A stretch of DNA of 64,000 nt from Bacteroidales bacterium. GTDB lineage: Bacteria; Bacteroidota; Bacteroidia; Bacteroidales; UBA932. Position numbers and translations under genes: made by a program. Shown here one piece after another: positions 1-7,557 of the stretch. Under the pieces are notes generated by a model. It was not told the origin of the DNA, made no database searches, and was given only the letters and a program-made list of their open reading frames with translations. The stretch spans positions 1 through 64,000 of the forward strand of contig JAGBJY010000052.1 in assembly GCA_017934185.1 (NCBI GenBank), in the 5' to 3' direction. How positions within the stretch are numbered: position 1 is the first letter of the stretch; each line of letters opens with the position of its first letter.

Positions 1-162
1 AGTCAATATTCAACTAACCTCACTGATAAACAGTGGCAAGTTATCGAAAAAATCATTAATCCGCAAGAAAGACAGCGTAAACATCAACTCCGGGAAATCA
101 TGAACGCCATCCTCTACATCAACAAGACCGGCTGTCAGTGGATGGCAAGGAGGCCAAGTTAA
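1..162 (+). pseudogene. IS5-family transposase N-terminal fragment
   Basis: Frame 1 is open from the window edge and reads like the N-terminal domain of IS5-type transposases (DUF4096 type). It has LTDKQWQVIEKII, then REIMNAILYINKTGCQWM. Homology stops at about base 144, after the GCQW motif, and the frame ends at TAA 160-162. The DDE catalytic part is absent, so this is a remnant. The start lies outside the window. The downstream sequence belongs to an unrelated gene, so base 144 is an insertion or rearrangement joint, or a contig-edge artefact. Confidence 0.7.
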
Positions 163-497
163 CCGCCCAGAACTGGTCCCGGCTAGGAGCCGTCTCCCTC
201 GATACCGCTTTAAGGGATATAACCGACCTGGTAGAAAAGGGCATCTTGTCCCCTTATCCCGGCAGGATGCGAAAGGTAGAATATGCTATCAATTATGTGA
301 AGGCCGATGATTTCTTAAAGCATTTCCAGAACGTTCGGGTTGACGCGGGAGCAAGAGGCTACTATCTCGCTGCCCTCTACGATGACACCGAAGTTCGGGA
401 ACGGATTTCAGACCTTGACTATGAGCAGTTTGCCTCCGGAAACCTGTCCGCCTCCGATCTGGTTCACAAATACATGGCATATCTTTCGGCCCTGTAA
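138..497 (+). pseudogene. Fic-like protein C-terminal remnant
   Basis: This open frame of 119 codons starts at a GTG that lies inside the transposase fragment, so the start is probably not genuine. Residues 8-45 resemble the winged-helix tail of Fic/DOC proteins (LGAVSLDTALRDITDLVEKGIL), in which an HTH follows the Fic core. No HPFxxGNG Fic motif is present because the upstream part is missing. The rest is hydrophilic and helical and I do not recognise it. It is most likely the surviving 3' end of a gene cut by the insertion sequence. The family assignment rests only on the HTH-like stretch. Confidence 0.4.
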
Positions 498-506
498 TGA
501 CAGTGG

Positions 507-1277
507 CTACAGCCGGTCAATGTCGGCCCAGCCGAAGCGGGCGGGATAGAGCCAGGCGTGGGAGGTGTGCTCCATGACGCCATAGTCCAGGGACACCTTG
601 GGGCATTCGGCGTAGGCTTTTTCCAGCCAGAGGGAATTGCCGATGTTCTCGCGCCAGCCGCGGAAAAGCTCCGTGACTTCCGGGAGGTAGGTTTCCATTT
701 CGGCGGTGATGGTGGCGGCTTTCCAGATGAAGATACCGCTGTTCCAGAAGAATTCGCCGGTGCGGATGAACACCTCGGCCAGCTCGGCCGACGGCTTCTC
801 CGTGAAAGTCTTCACCTGCAGGGGGCCGGCCATCAGATGGGCGTTGCGGCCCTCCTTCACCTGAATGTAGCCGAAGTTCACGTCCGGACTCTTGGGAACA
901 ATGCCCAGGGTCATGAGCACGTCATTCTCCTCCACATAATCGAAGGCCTCCGAAATGGTGCGGGCAAAGAGGGATTCATCGCGGATGACAAGGTCGCAGG
1001 GCGTGGCCACAATCACGGCCTCCGGGTCCCGCACTTGCAGCGTATAGGCCGCCAGGGCCATACAGGGGGCGGTTTTGCGGGCCATGGGCTCCAGAAGGAG
1101 GTTTTCCGGCAGCAGCTGAGGCAACGCGCGGCGGGCGTCCTGCCCATAGCGGGCCAGGGTGACCACCAGGATGTTTTCTTTGGGGAGCACCGGAAGGAAG
1201 CGCTCATAGGTATCCTTGAGCTGTTTCAGGGAGCCGGTGCCATCGGCCATAATGACGCAGTAGCGGTGGCTGTTCAT
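507..1277 (-). CDS. degenerate ManC-like mannose-1-phosphate guanylyltransferase
   Basis: The 256-residue protein matches nucleotidyltransferases of the GDP-mannose pyrophosphorylase family through most of its length: PKENILVVT, LLEPMARKTAPCMALAAY, DVLMTLGIVPKSP, FGYIQVKEG, EKPSAELAEVF, FFWNSGIFIWK and SLDYGVMEH. Two parts are wrong. The N-terminal nucleotide-binding signature (GGxGTRLWPxSR...PKQ) is shrunk to MADGTGSLKQ, deleting most of the catalytic loop. The C-terminus stops at GWADIDRL, where active enzymes read GWSDLGxW and continue for about 100 residues. Normal length is about 350. It lies 11 bases after yraN and looks like the last gene of the aspS operon. It is probably inactive or repurposed. 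The truncation faces the transposase scar. Confidence 0.7.
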   Translation of the reverse strand: MNSHRYCVIMADGTGSLKQLKDTYERFLPVLPKENILVVTLARYGQDARRALPQLLPENLLLEPMARKTAPCMALAAYTLQVRDPEAVIVATPCDLVIRDESLFARTISEAFDYVEENDVLMTLGIVPKSPDVNFGYIQVKEGRNAHLMAGPLQVKTFTEKPSAELAEVFIRTGEFFWNSGIFIWKAATITAEMETYLPEVTELFRGWRENIGNSLWLEKAYAECPKVSLDYGVMEHTSHAWLYPARFGWADIDRL

Positions 1278-1288
1278 AGTTTCAAGTG

Positions 1289-1663
1289 TTAGAAATACAT
1301 GGGAATCCAGGCCTGGGGGAAGTAACGGAGCTTGGTCTCGGGCCCGTCAAAAACAACAGAGACAATGTCAAAAAACACTTCCCCTCCCTGAATGTGGTTC
1401 TTATGCAAATACTGTAGGGCGGCAGCCGATATGCGCTTCTGCTTCACGGGGTTCACCTGGTCCGCCAGCGTGCTGGTAACCGGGGCCGTGCGGGCTTTCA
1501 CCTCCACGAAATGCACCCCGTCCGGAGCCTCGGACACAATGTCCAGTTCCAGGTGGCCGGCCCGCCAGTTGCGGTCCAGAATCTGATGCCCGCGGGACTG
1601 GAGGAAATCGCAGGCCAACTGCTCCCCTTCGCTCCCTATCCTGCTGTTAGATTGTACGTTCAT
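1289..1663 (-). CDS. YraN family (UPF0102) nuclease-fold protein
   Basis: This 124-residue protein has the UPF0102/YraN fold, related to restriction-endonuclease and Holliday-junction-resolvase nucleases. Visible features are GSEGEQLACDFLQSRGHQILDRNWRAG near the N-terminus and the PD-(D/E)xK-like core HLELDIVSEAPDGVHFVEVKAR, followed by the usual KQKRISAAALQYL helix. The frame is open further upstream only from a TTG. ATG 1663 fits the family start and sits 13 bases after the mutS2 stop. Family function is not established; a DNA-processing role is commonly assumed. Its place behind mutS2 is consistent with that. Confidence 0.9.
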   Translation of the reverse strand: MNVQSNSRIGSEGEQLACDFLQSRGHQILDRNWRAGHLELDIVSEAPDGVHFVEVKARTAPVTSTLADQVNPVKQKRISAAALQYLHKNHIQGGEVFFDIVSVVFDGPETKLRYFPQAWIPMYF

Positions 1664-1676
1664 TAAGGTTTTAGTT

Positions 1677-4187
1677 TTAGTCAAAGCTTACCACGGTGAC
1701 GCCGGAACCTCCGTACTGGATGTGCTCGTCGGCAGCCGTTTTCACGCCGGGGACCGTGCGTAGGTATTTCTGGATTTCCTCGCGCAGGGCGCCCGTCCCT
1801 TTTCCGTGCAAAATTCGGACCGATGGAACACCCAACATGATGGCATCGTCAATATAACGCATCACAATCTCCAGGGCATCGGCCACCCGCTCCCCGCGCA
1901 CGTCCAGTTCCGTAGTGAAGCGGGCCTTGCGCTCTGCGATGCCGGTGTCGTACACCTGGCGGGGACGCTCCGAGGGCGCCTTGGCCACGGCCTTGTACTC
2001 TGCGGCCGTTATGCGTTCTACGCGGTCCAGGGGCTGTTTTGTAACCACATTCCCCACAATCACAGACACCGCCTTGGTGCTCACCTTGGATACCTCCCCC
2101 ACCATGCCGGTGTCTTTGATGCGCACCTTTTCTCCCACTTTGAGGGGGGCGCTGCGGAAGGCGGCCCGCTGGCGCTCCTCGGCCTCCTTCTGCTCCTGCT
2201 GCTGCAGGCTTTCCCCGCCCCGGCGCTTCTTGCGGGCTATTTCCCGCTCCTTGCGCTCCTGGACGGTTTTCAGTTTCTTGTCAATATAGGCATCCCGGCG
2301 GCCACGCCCTTCGGCCAGGGCACCCAGGAAGCCTTGCAGCTCGGCGCGGGCCTGCTGGGTTTCGCTCTTGTCGGCCTGGGACTCGCGGATGGTGCGGATG
2401 GTGGCCTCCACCTGTTTGTTGGCGCTGCGGATAATGCGCTCGGCCTCCTCCTTGGCCTCGTCGATGATTTTGCGGCGCAGCTCCTTCACCTCCTCCAGCT
2501 CTTTCTCGTACTTGTCCGTGAGGCCTTCCAGGGTTTTGTCTGCGGCCTTTACGCGGGTGAGTTTCTCGTCCAGCTGGCGGCGGCTGCGGGCAATTTTGCG
2601 AAGGTTGCGCTCGATGCCCACGTACTGCTCGCCGGCGCGCTGCTCGGCATCGTGGACCAGCGCCTCCGGAAGGCCCCTCTTCCGGGCCAGCTCCAAGGCA
2701 AAGGAAGAGCCGGGAAGGCCGGTTTCCAGCACAAAGAGGGGCGCCACGGTGGCTGCGTCAAACTGCATGGCGCCGTTCACAACGCCGCTTTCCTCATTGG
2801 CGGCGTACAGTTTCAGGTTGGTATAGTGCGTGGTAATCACGCCATAAGCGCCGCGCCCGTCCAGCTCATGCAGGATGGCCTCGGCAATGGCTCCGCCGGC
2901 GGCCGGCTCTGTTCCGGAGCCGAATTCGTCAATCAGCACCAGCGTCCTGCCATCGGCCACCCGCAGCATTTCCTTCATGTCGGAGAGGAAAGAGCTGTAG
3001 GTGGAGAGGTCGTTTTCCAGGGACTGGTCGTCGCCGATGGATACCATAATGCGGTCAAACACAGGCAGTTCCGACACCTCCGAAGTGGGCACCGGCATGC
3101 CCCACTGGAACATGTACTGCAGCAGGCCCACCGTCTTGAGACACACGCTCTTGCCGCCGGCATTGGGGCCGGAAATGAGCAGAATCCGCTTGTGCGGCGT
3201 AAGGCTCACCGTAAGTGGCACAATGGACTTTTTCTCTTTGCGGAGGCTCTTTTCCAGCAGCGGGTGGCGGGCCTTTCTCAGATGCAGCGACCCATCCTCC
3301 GACAGCACCGGCATGCCGGCAATGTAGTCCAGGGCCACCTGCGCCTTGGCCATGTTAAAGTCCAGTTCGCCCACAAACGTGGCGCCCTGGATCAGTTCCG
3401 GAACAAAAGGACGCAGAAACTCCGCAAACTCATAGAGGATGCGGGCAATTTCGCGGTTCTGGGCAAAGTAGAGTTCGGAAATCTCGTTCTGCAGGGCCAC
3501 AATCTCCGCCGGCTCCATGAAGGTGGTCTTGCCGGTGGCCGATTCATCGTACACAAAACCCTGGAAAGCCCTTTTCTTGGCCGATGCCACCGGAATGAGC
3601 ATCTTCCCGTCGCGGATAACCACCGAGGCATCGGCATCGGCCAGGCCTTCCTGCTGAGCCTGCCTCAGGAGCACATTCATCCGCTTGGACACATTGATTT
3701 CCTTGTCCTTGATGCTGCGGCGGATGCGGTACAGCTCGTCGGTCGCGGTGTCCTTGATTTCCCCGTGGCGGTCCAGGATGCCGTCAATGCGGCTGATGAC
3801 CTCGGCCGGGGCCGATATGCCCGCCGCCAGGTGCTGAAGATTGGGGTAAATGCCCTCCTTCACCGTATGGAAAAAATGCAGCGCCTTCCGGAGGGTTTCC
3901 AGCAGCGTGCGCAGCTTTCCAAGGGACAGCAGGTCGATGGACGCATTCCCCCCGATGGGCTCCAGGAAAGGAATGGCGTCAATGTAGCCGGAGGTGGGGA
4001 AGTTCTCCTCAAACATGAGGATGAGGCGCATCTCGTCCGTGAGGAGCTGCCGGCGGTGAATCTCCGCGCCGTCGGTTGAGAAGTCCTCGCCGGCCACCCT
4101 GGCGGCGGCATAATCCGTAGAGCAGCGGGCCTGGATGGACTCGCGCACTTTGTCAAATCCCAGCTTTGCCTCCAGCCTCCCGCTCAT
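1677..4187 (-). CDS. mutS2: endonuclease MutS2
   Basis: An 836-residue MutS2. It has the MutS core and clamp but no mismatch-recognition domain. The ABC-type ATPase has Walker A GPNAGGKSVCLKTVG near residue 340, a Q-loop/signature region, and Walker B LVLIDEFGSGTEP near 420. A long charged coiled coil spans about 510-640. The C-terminal Smr nuclease domain (about 760-836) has LDVRG and HGKGTG. Family members suppress homologous recombination or act on stalled ribosomes. ATG 4187 shares one base with the cdaA stop (TGATG), so the genes are translationally coupled. A GTG codon just upstream could also serve. Confidence 0.95.
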   Translation of the reverse strand: MSGRLEAKLGFDKVRESIQARCSTDYAAARVAGEDFSTDGAEIHRRQLLTDEMRLILMFEENFPTSGYIDAIPFLEPIGGNASIDLLSLGKLRTLLETLRKALHFFHTVKEGIYPNLQHLAAGISAPAEVISRIDGILDRHGEIKDTATDELYRIRRSIKDKEINVSKRMNVLLRQAQQEGLADADASVVIRDGKMLIPVASAKKRAFQGFVYDESATGKTTFMEPAEIVALQNEISELYFAQNREIARILYEFAEFLRPFVPELIQGATFVGELDFNMAKAQVALDYIAGMPVLSEDGSLHLRKARHPLLEKSLRKEKKSIVPLTVSLTPHKRILLISGPNAGGKSVCLKTVGLLQYMFQWGMPVPTSEVSELPVFDRIMVSIGDDQSLENDLSTYSSFLSDMKEMLRVADGRTLVLIDEFGSGTEPAAGGAIAEAILHELDGRGAYGVITTHYTNLKLYAANEESGVVNGAMQFDAATVAPLFVLETGLPGSSFALELARKRGLPEALVHDAEQRAGEQYVGIERNLRKIARSRRQLDEKLTRVKAADKTLEGLTDKYEKELEEVKELRRKIIDEAKEEAERIIRSANKQVEATIRTIRESQADKSETQQARAELQGFLGALAEGRGRRDAYIDKKLKTVQERKEREIARKKRRGGESLQQQEQKEAEERQRAAFRSAPLKVGEKVRIKDTGMVGEVSKVSTKAVSVIVGNVVTKQPLDRVERITAAEYKAVAKAPSERPRQVYDTGIAERKARFTTELDVRGERVADALEIVMRYIDDAIMLGVPSVRILHGKGTGALREEIQKYLRTVPGVKTAADEHIQYGGSGVTVVSFD

Positions 4188-5008
4188 CACTTGCTTTCCT
4201 CCTTAGTGGCCATGACGGCGCCCAGATACTGACGTAACTCCTTCATATCCTTTACGGTATGAATTTCTCCGCCCCGCACGAAAGAAACGTTGCCCGTTTC
4301 TTCCGACACCACCAGAATATCGGCGTCCGTATCTTCCGACAGGCCGATGGCCGCACGGTGCCGCATCCCGTAATGGGCGGGAATGTCCGTGCGGCTCGAC
4401 ATGGGGAGCTGGCAGCGCGCAGCCTCAATGTGGTCGCCCACAATGATCATGGCGCCGTCGTGCAGGGGAGAATTCTTGAAGAAGATGTTCATGATGAGCC
4501 GGCGGTTGATTTCCGCGTCAAAGCGGTCGCCGGTGGCCGCATATTCGGCCAGGCTGTTCTTGTGCTGGATCACAATGAGGGCGCCGGTTTTTTCGGCCGA
4601 CATGGCACGCACGGCCTCGGCCAGTTCCTCCACGCTGGTATCGGCCATCTGCTCTTCCTTGATGCCCAGAAGGCGGTTGAAGAGCTGGCCCGTGCGCCGG
4701 GTAAGACCGCTGGTGACGGCCAGGCGGTTGAGCATGTGGCGGATTTCCGGCTGGAAAATGATAATCACCGCCAGGATACCCACATCCAGCAGGGCTCCCA
4801 GCAGGGCGCTCATCATGCGCATGTTCAGGGCATTCACCACCACCTGCACGATGAGCACCATCACCAGCACCAGGACAATATTGAGCACCGTGGAGTCCCC
4901 GCGGACGCTTCGGATGAGGAAATAGATGATCACGGCCACCATTAAGATGTCCAGGACATCGGCCCATCCGAAGCTGAGGAATCCGAATATGCCCAATACC
5001 TTGGTCAT
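4187..5008 (-). CDS. cdaA: diadenylate cyclase CdaA
   Basis: A 273-residue membrane diadenylate cyclase making c-di-AMP from two ATP. Three N-terminal membrane segments (VLDILMVAVIIYFLI, VLNIVLVLVMVLIVQVVV, VGILAVIIIFQPEI) precede a DAC domain. Its two signature motifs are intact: DGA in LHDGAMIIVGD near residue 183 and RHR in GMRHRAAIGLSE near 213. Length is typical of the CdaA/DacA class. It sits in a run with rubrerythrin upstream and mutS2 overlapping downstream. The usual Firmicutes partners CdaR and GlmM are not adjacent. c-di-AMP normally controls osmolyte and cell-wall homeostasis. Confidence 0.95.
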   Translation of the reverse strand: MTKVLGIFGFLSFGWADVLDILMVAVIIYFLIRSVRGDSTVLNIVLVLVMVLIVQVVVNALNMRMMSALLGALLDVGILAVIIIFQPEIRHMLNRLAVTSGLTRRTGQLFNRLLGIKEEQMADTSVEELAEAVRAMSAEKTGALIVIQHKNSLAEYAATGDRFDAEINRRLIMNIFFKNSPLHDGAMIIVGDHIEAARCQLPMSSRTDIPAHYGMRHRAAIGLSEDTDADILVVSEETGNVSFVRGGEIHTVKDMKELRQYLGAVMATKEESK

Positions 5009-5014
5009 GGACGA

Positions 5015-5557
5015 TTAATAGTTCTCGGCCTTAATCTGGAAATAGCTCTGGGCGTGGTCGCACACAGGGCAAATCTTGGGGGCCTTCTTGCCTACCACGA
5101 TGTGGCCGCAGTTGGAGCACTGCCAGATGCAGTCGCCGTCGCGGGAGAACACCAGCTCTTTCTCTACATTCTCAAGGAGCTTGCGGTAGCGCTCCTCGTG
5201 CTCTTTCTCGATGGCGCCCACCATCTTGAACTTGGCGGCAATTTCCGGGAAGCCTTCTTCCTTGGCCTCGGCGGCCATGCGGTCGTACATGTCGGTCCAT
5301 TCGAAGTTCTCGCCTTCGGCGGCAGCCTTGAGGTTCTCGGCAGTGGTGGGGATGGCGCCGCCGCAGAGATATTTGAACCAAATCTCGGCGTGTTCTTTTT
5401 CGTTGGCAGCAGTCTCTTCAAAGATGTTGGCTATCTGTACATAGCCTTCCTTGCGGGCCTTGGAAGCGAAGTAAGTGTACTTGTTACGGGCCTGGGATTC
5501 ACCGGCAAAAGCCTCCTGGAGGTTCTTTTCGGTCTTGGTTCCTTTCAGATCTTTCAT
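5015..5557 (-). CDS. rbr: rubrerythrin
   Basis: A 180-residue peroxide-reducing di-iron protein of anaerobes. The N-terminal four-helix ferritin-like domain carries the expected Glu and ExxH ligands ([46 protein letters not shown]). The C-terminal rubredoxin-like knuckle holds one Fe through CSNCG and CPVCDH. Length and domain order are standard. It starts 19 bases after aspS and ends 6 bases before cdaA, so it is probably co-transcribed with both. Oxidative-stress protection of the cytoplasm is the likely role. Confidence 0.95.
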   Translation of the reverse strand: MKDLKGTKTEKNLQEAFAGESQARNKYTYFASKARKEGYVQIANIFEETAANEKEHAEIWFKYLCGGAIPTTAENLKAAAEGENFEWTDMYDRMAAEAKEEGFPEIAAKFKMVGAIEKEHEERYRKLLENVEKELVFSRDGDCIWQCSNCGHIVVGKKAPKICPVCDHAQSYFQIKAENY

Positions 5558-5576
5558 TGTTGTTAAGTGTTAAAAA

Positions 5577-7349
5577 TTATTCTGTTTTGAGATTCAGGGC
5601 AATTTGGAGTTCGTCCAGCTGGACCTGGTCAATCTGGGACGGGGAGTCAATCATCACGTCGCGGCCCTGGTTGTTCTTGGGGAAGGCAATGTAGTCGCGG
5701 ATGGTGTCCTGACCGCCCATGAGGGCGCACACGCGGTCAAAGCCGAAGGCCAGACCGCCGTGCGGCGGAGCGCCGAACTTGAAGGCGTTGATGATGAAGC
5801 CGAACTTGTATTCCGCCTCTTCGGGGCCGATGCCCAGCACTTCGAACATGCGCGTTTGCATGTCGGCGTTGTGGATACGGATGCTGCCGCCGCCCAGCTC
5901 ATTGCCATTGAGGACAAAGTCGTAGGCGTTGGCGCAGACGCGCTCCAGGTCTTCTTTCTTGTTGGAATAGAACCAGTTCTCGTGCTCCGGCTTGGGGGCG
6001 GTGAAGGGATGGTGCATGGCGTAGAAACGCTGGGTTTCGTCGTCCCATTCGAGGAGCGGGAAGTCCACAATCCACAGCGGGGCAAACTCCTTGGGATTCC
6101 TGAGGCCCAGGCGGCCGCCCATCTCCAGGCGCAGCACGCCCAGCATGGTCTGGACCTTGCGCTTGGAAACCCCGCTCATTACCAGCATAAGGTCGCCGGC
6201 TTTGGCCTCGGCCTTGGCGGCCAGGGCTGCCAGGTCTTCTGGGGCATAGAACTTGTCGATGGAGCTCTTGAAGCTGCCATCGGCATTCACTTTCACGTAA
6301 ATAAGGCCCTTGGCACCCACCTGCGGGCGTTTTACCCATTCGGTTAGCTCATCAATCTGCTTGCGCGTGTACTCCGCGGCACCGGGAACGCAGATGGCGC
6401 CAATGTAAGCGGCATCGTCCAGCACGCTGAAGCCCTTGCCCTTGGCCACGTCCGTGAGCTCATGGATGGTCATGCCAAAACGCACGTCCGGCTTGTCGGA
6501 GCCGTAGTTGTCCATGGCATCGTACCAGCTCATGCGAGGGAGCGGATTCGGGATTTCCACATCCAGGACGTTCTTGAACAGGGTTCTCATCATGCCCTCG
6601 AAGGTGTTCAGGACGTCTTCCTGCTCCACGAAGGACATTTCGCAGTCTATCTGGGTGAATTCGGGCTGACGGTCGGCGCGGAGGTCTTCGTCGCGGAAAC
6701 AGCGCACAATCTGGAAGTAGCGGTCGTAACCGGCTACCATCAGGAGCTGCTTGAAGGTCTGGGGGCTCTGCGGCAGGGCGTAGAACTGACCGGGATTCAT
6801 GCGGGAGGGCACCACAAAGTCACGGGCGCCTTCCGGGGTGCTCTTGATGAGGTACGGGGTCTCAATTTCCATGAAGCCGTTGGCGTCCAGGTAATTGCGC
6901 ACCTCATGGGCCACCCGGTGACGGAGGGCCAGGGCCCTCTGCAACGGTCCGCGCCTGAGGTCCAGATAACGGTACTTGGCCCGGAGGTCCTCGCCGCCGT
7001 CGCTCTCTTCCTCAATGGTGAAGGGCGGGGTGACGCTCTTGTTCAGAATGTTGATTTCCGAAACCTTAATCTCAATGTCTCCGGTGGGCATTTTGGCGTT
7101 CTTCGCCTGGCGCTCCACCACTTCGCCTTTCACCTGGATTACGAATTCACGGCCCAGGGAAGTGGCCGTTTCCACCAGCGCTGCGGGGGCATCGGCCTCC
7201 ACTACCAGCTGCGTGATTCCGTAACGGTCCCTTAAATCGATGAAAGTCATGCCGCCCAGTTTGCGGGCTTTCTGTACCCAGCCGGCCAGGGTAACCTGCT
7301 GTCCCTTATTCTCAATGCGGAGCTCGCCGCACGTTTTGGTTCTGTACAT
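5577..7349 (-). CDS. aspS: aspartyl-tRNA synthetase
   Basis: A 590-residue bacterial-type class IIb synthetase charging tRNA-Asp. It has an N-terminal OB-fold anticodon-binding domain ([23 protein letters not shown]), motif 2 ([16 protein letters not shown]), a GAD insert, motif 3 ([15 protein letters not shown]), and the characteristic tail [16 protein letters not shown]. The frame extends two codons upstream to a TTG. ATG 7349 is preferred because the -7 box at 7372-7379 then leaves a short leader. It appears to be the first gene of the aspS-rbr-cdaA-mutS2-yraN-manC-like operon. Confidence 0.97.
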   Translation of the reverse strand: MYRTKTCGELRIENKGQQVTLAGWVQKARKLGGMTFIDLRDRYGITQLVVEADAPAALVETATSLGREFVIQVKGEVVERQAKNAKMPTGDIEIKVSEINILNKSVTPPFTIEEESDGGEDLRAKYRYLDLRRGPLQRALALRHRVAHEVRNYLDANGFMEIETPYLIKSTPEGARDFVVPSRMNPGQFYALPQSPQTFKQLLMVAGYDRYFQIVRCFRDEDLRADRQPEFTQIDCEMSFVEQEDVLNTFEGMMRTLFKNVLDVEIPNPLPRMSWYDAMDNYGSDKPDVRFGMTIHELTDVAKGKGFSVLDDAAYIGAICVPGAAEYTRKQIDELTEWVKRPQVGAKGLIYVKVNADGSFKSSIDKFYAPEDLAALAAKAEAKAGDLMLVMSGVSKRKVQTMLGVLRLEMGGRLGLRNPKEFAPLWIVDFPLLEWDDETQRFYAMHHPFTAPKPEHENWFYSNKKEDLERVCANAYDFVLNGNELGGGSIRIHNADMQTRMFEVLGIGPEEAEYKFGFIINAFKFGAPPHGGLAFGFDRVCALMGGQDTIRDYIAFPKNNQGRDVMIDSPSQIDQVQLDELQIALNLKTE

Positions 7350-7371
7350 AGTCAATGTTCTAATTAGCTTA

Positions 7372-7379
7372 CAAAGTTA
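7372..7379 (-). promoter_or_regulatory. Bacteroidetes -7 box for the aspS operon
   Basis: On the minus strand the box reads TAACTTTG, matching the TAnnTTTG consensus, 22 bases before the aspS ATG. No clear TTTG -33 box sits 19-20 bases upstream. Confidence 0.55.
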
Positions 7380-7420
7380 GCAAAAAAACATGTAAAAAAG
7401 GAACTCCGCAGGGCTCCGGT

Positions 7421-7455
7421 GCAAAAGGTCGGCTTTAAGGCGGCAGACCTTTTGC
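7421..7455. repeat. 35-bp hairpin unit, copy 1
   Basis: A perfect 10-bp inverted repeat (GCAAAAGGTC / GACCTTTTGC) bounds a 35-bp unit in the gap between aspS and secDF. The second unit at 7496-7530 has the same ends and the same total length but a different centre. It could help end secDF transcription or be a small repeated palindrome. Confidence 0.75.
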
Positions 7456-7495
7456 GCGAAATCGGCCATAGAGAGCTGCTGGCCCCATTATACAT

Positions 7496-7530
7496 GCAAA
7501 AGGTCGGACCCTTTTGATCCGACCTTTTGC
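7496..7530. repeat. 35-bp hairpin unit, copy 2; possible secDF terminator
   Basis: A 13-bp perfect stem (7496-7508 with 7518-7530) closes a 9-base loop. It lies about 28 bases beyond the secDF stop on the minus strand, so it could act as the secDF terminator, although no long T tract follows. Its arms extend those of the unit at 7421-7455. Confidence 0.7.
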
Positions 7531-7557
7531 ACTAGAGAGGGTTTGAGACCCTTCTTC

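Noticed and set aside
7421-7530. Riboswitch or T-box-like leader upstream of aspS
   Set aside because: Two simple hairpins with identical ends and no conserved aptamer sequence. A promoter-like box lies between them and aspS, so they are probably not in the aspS leader.
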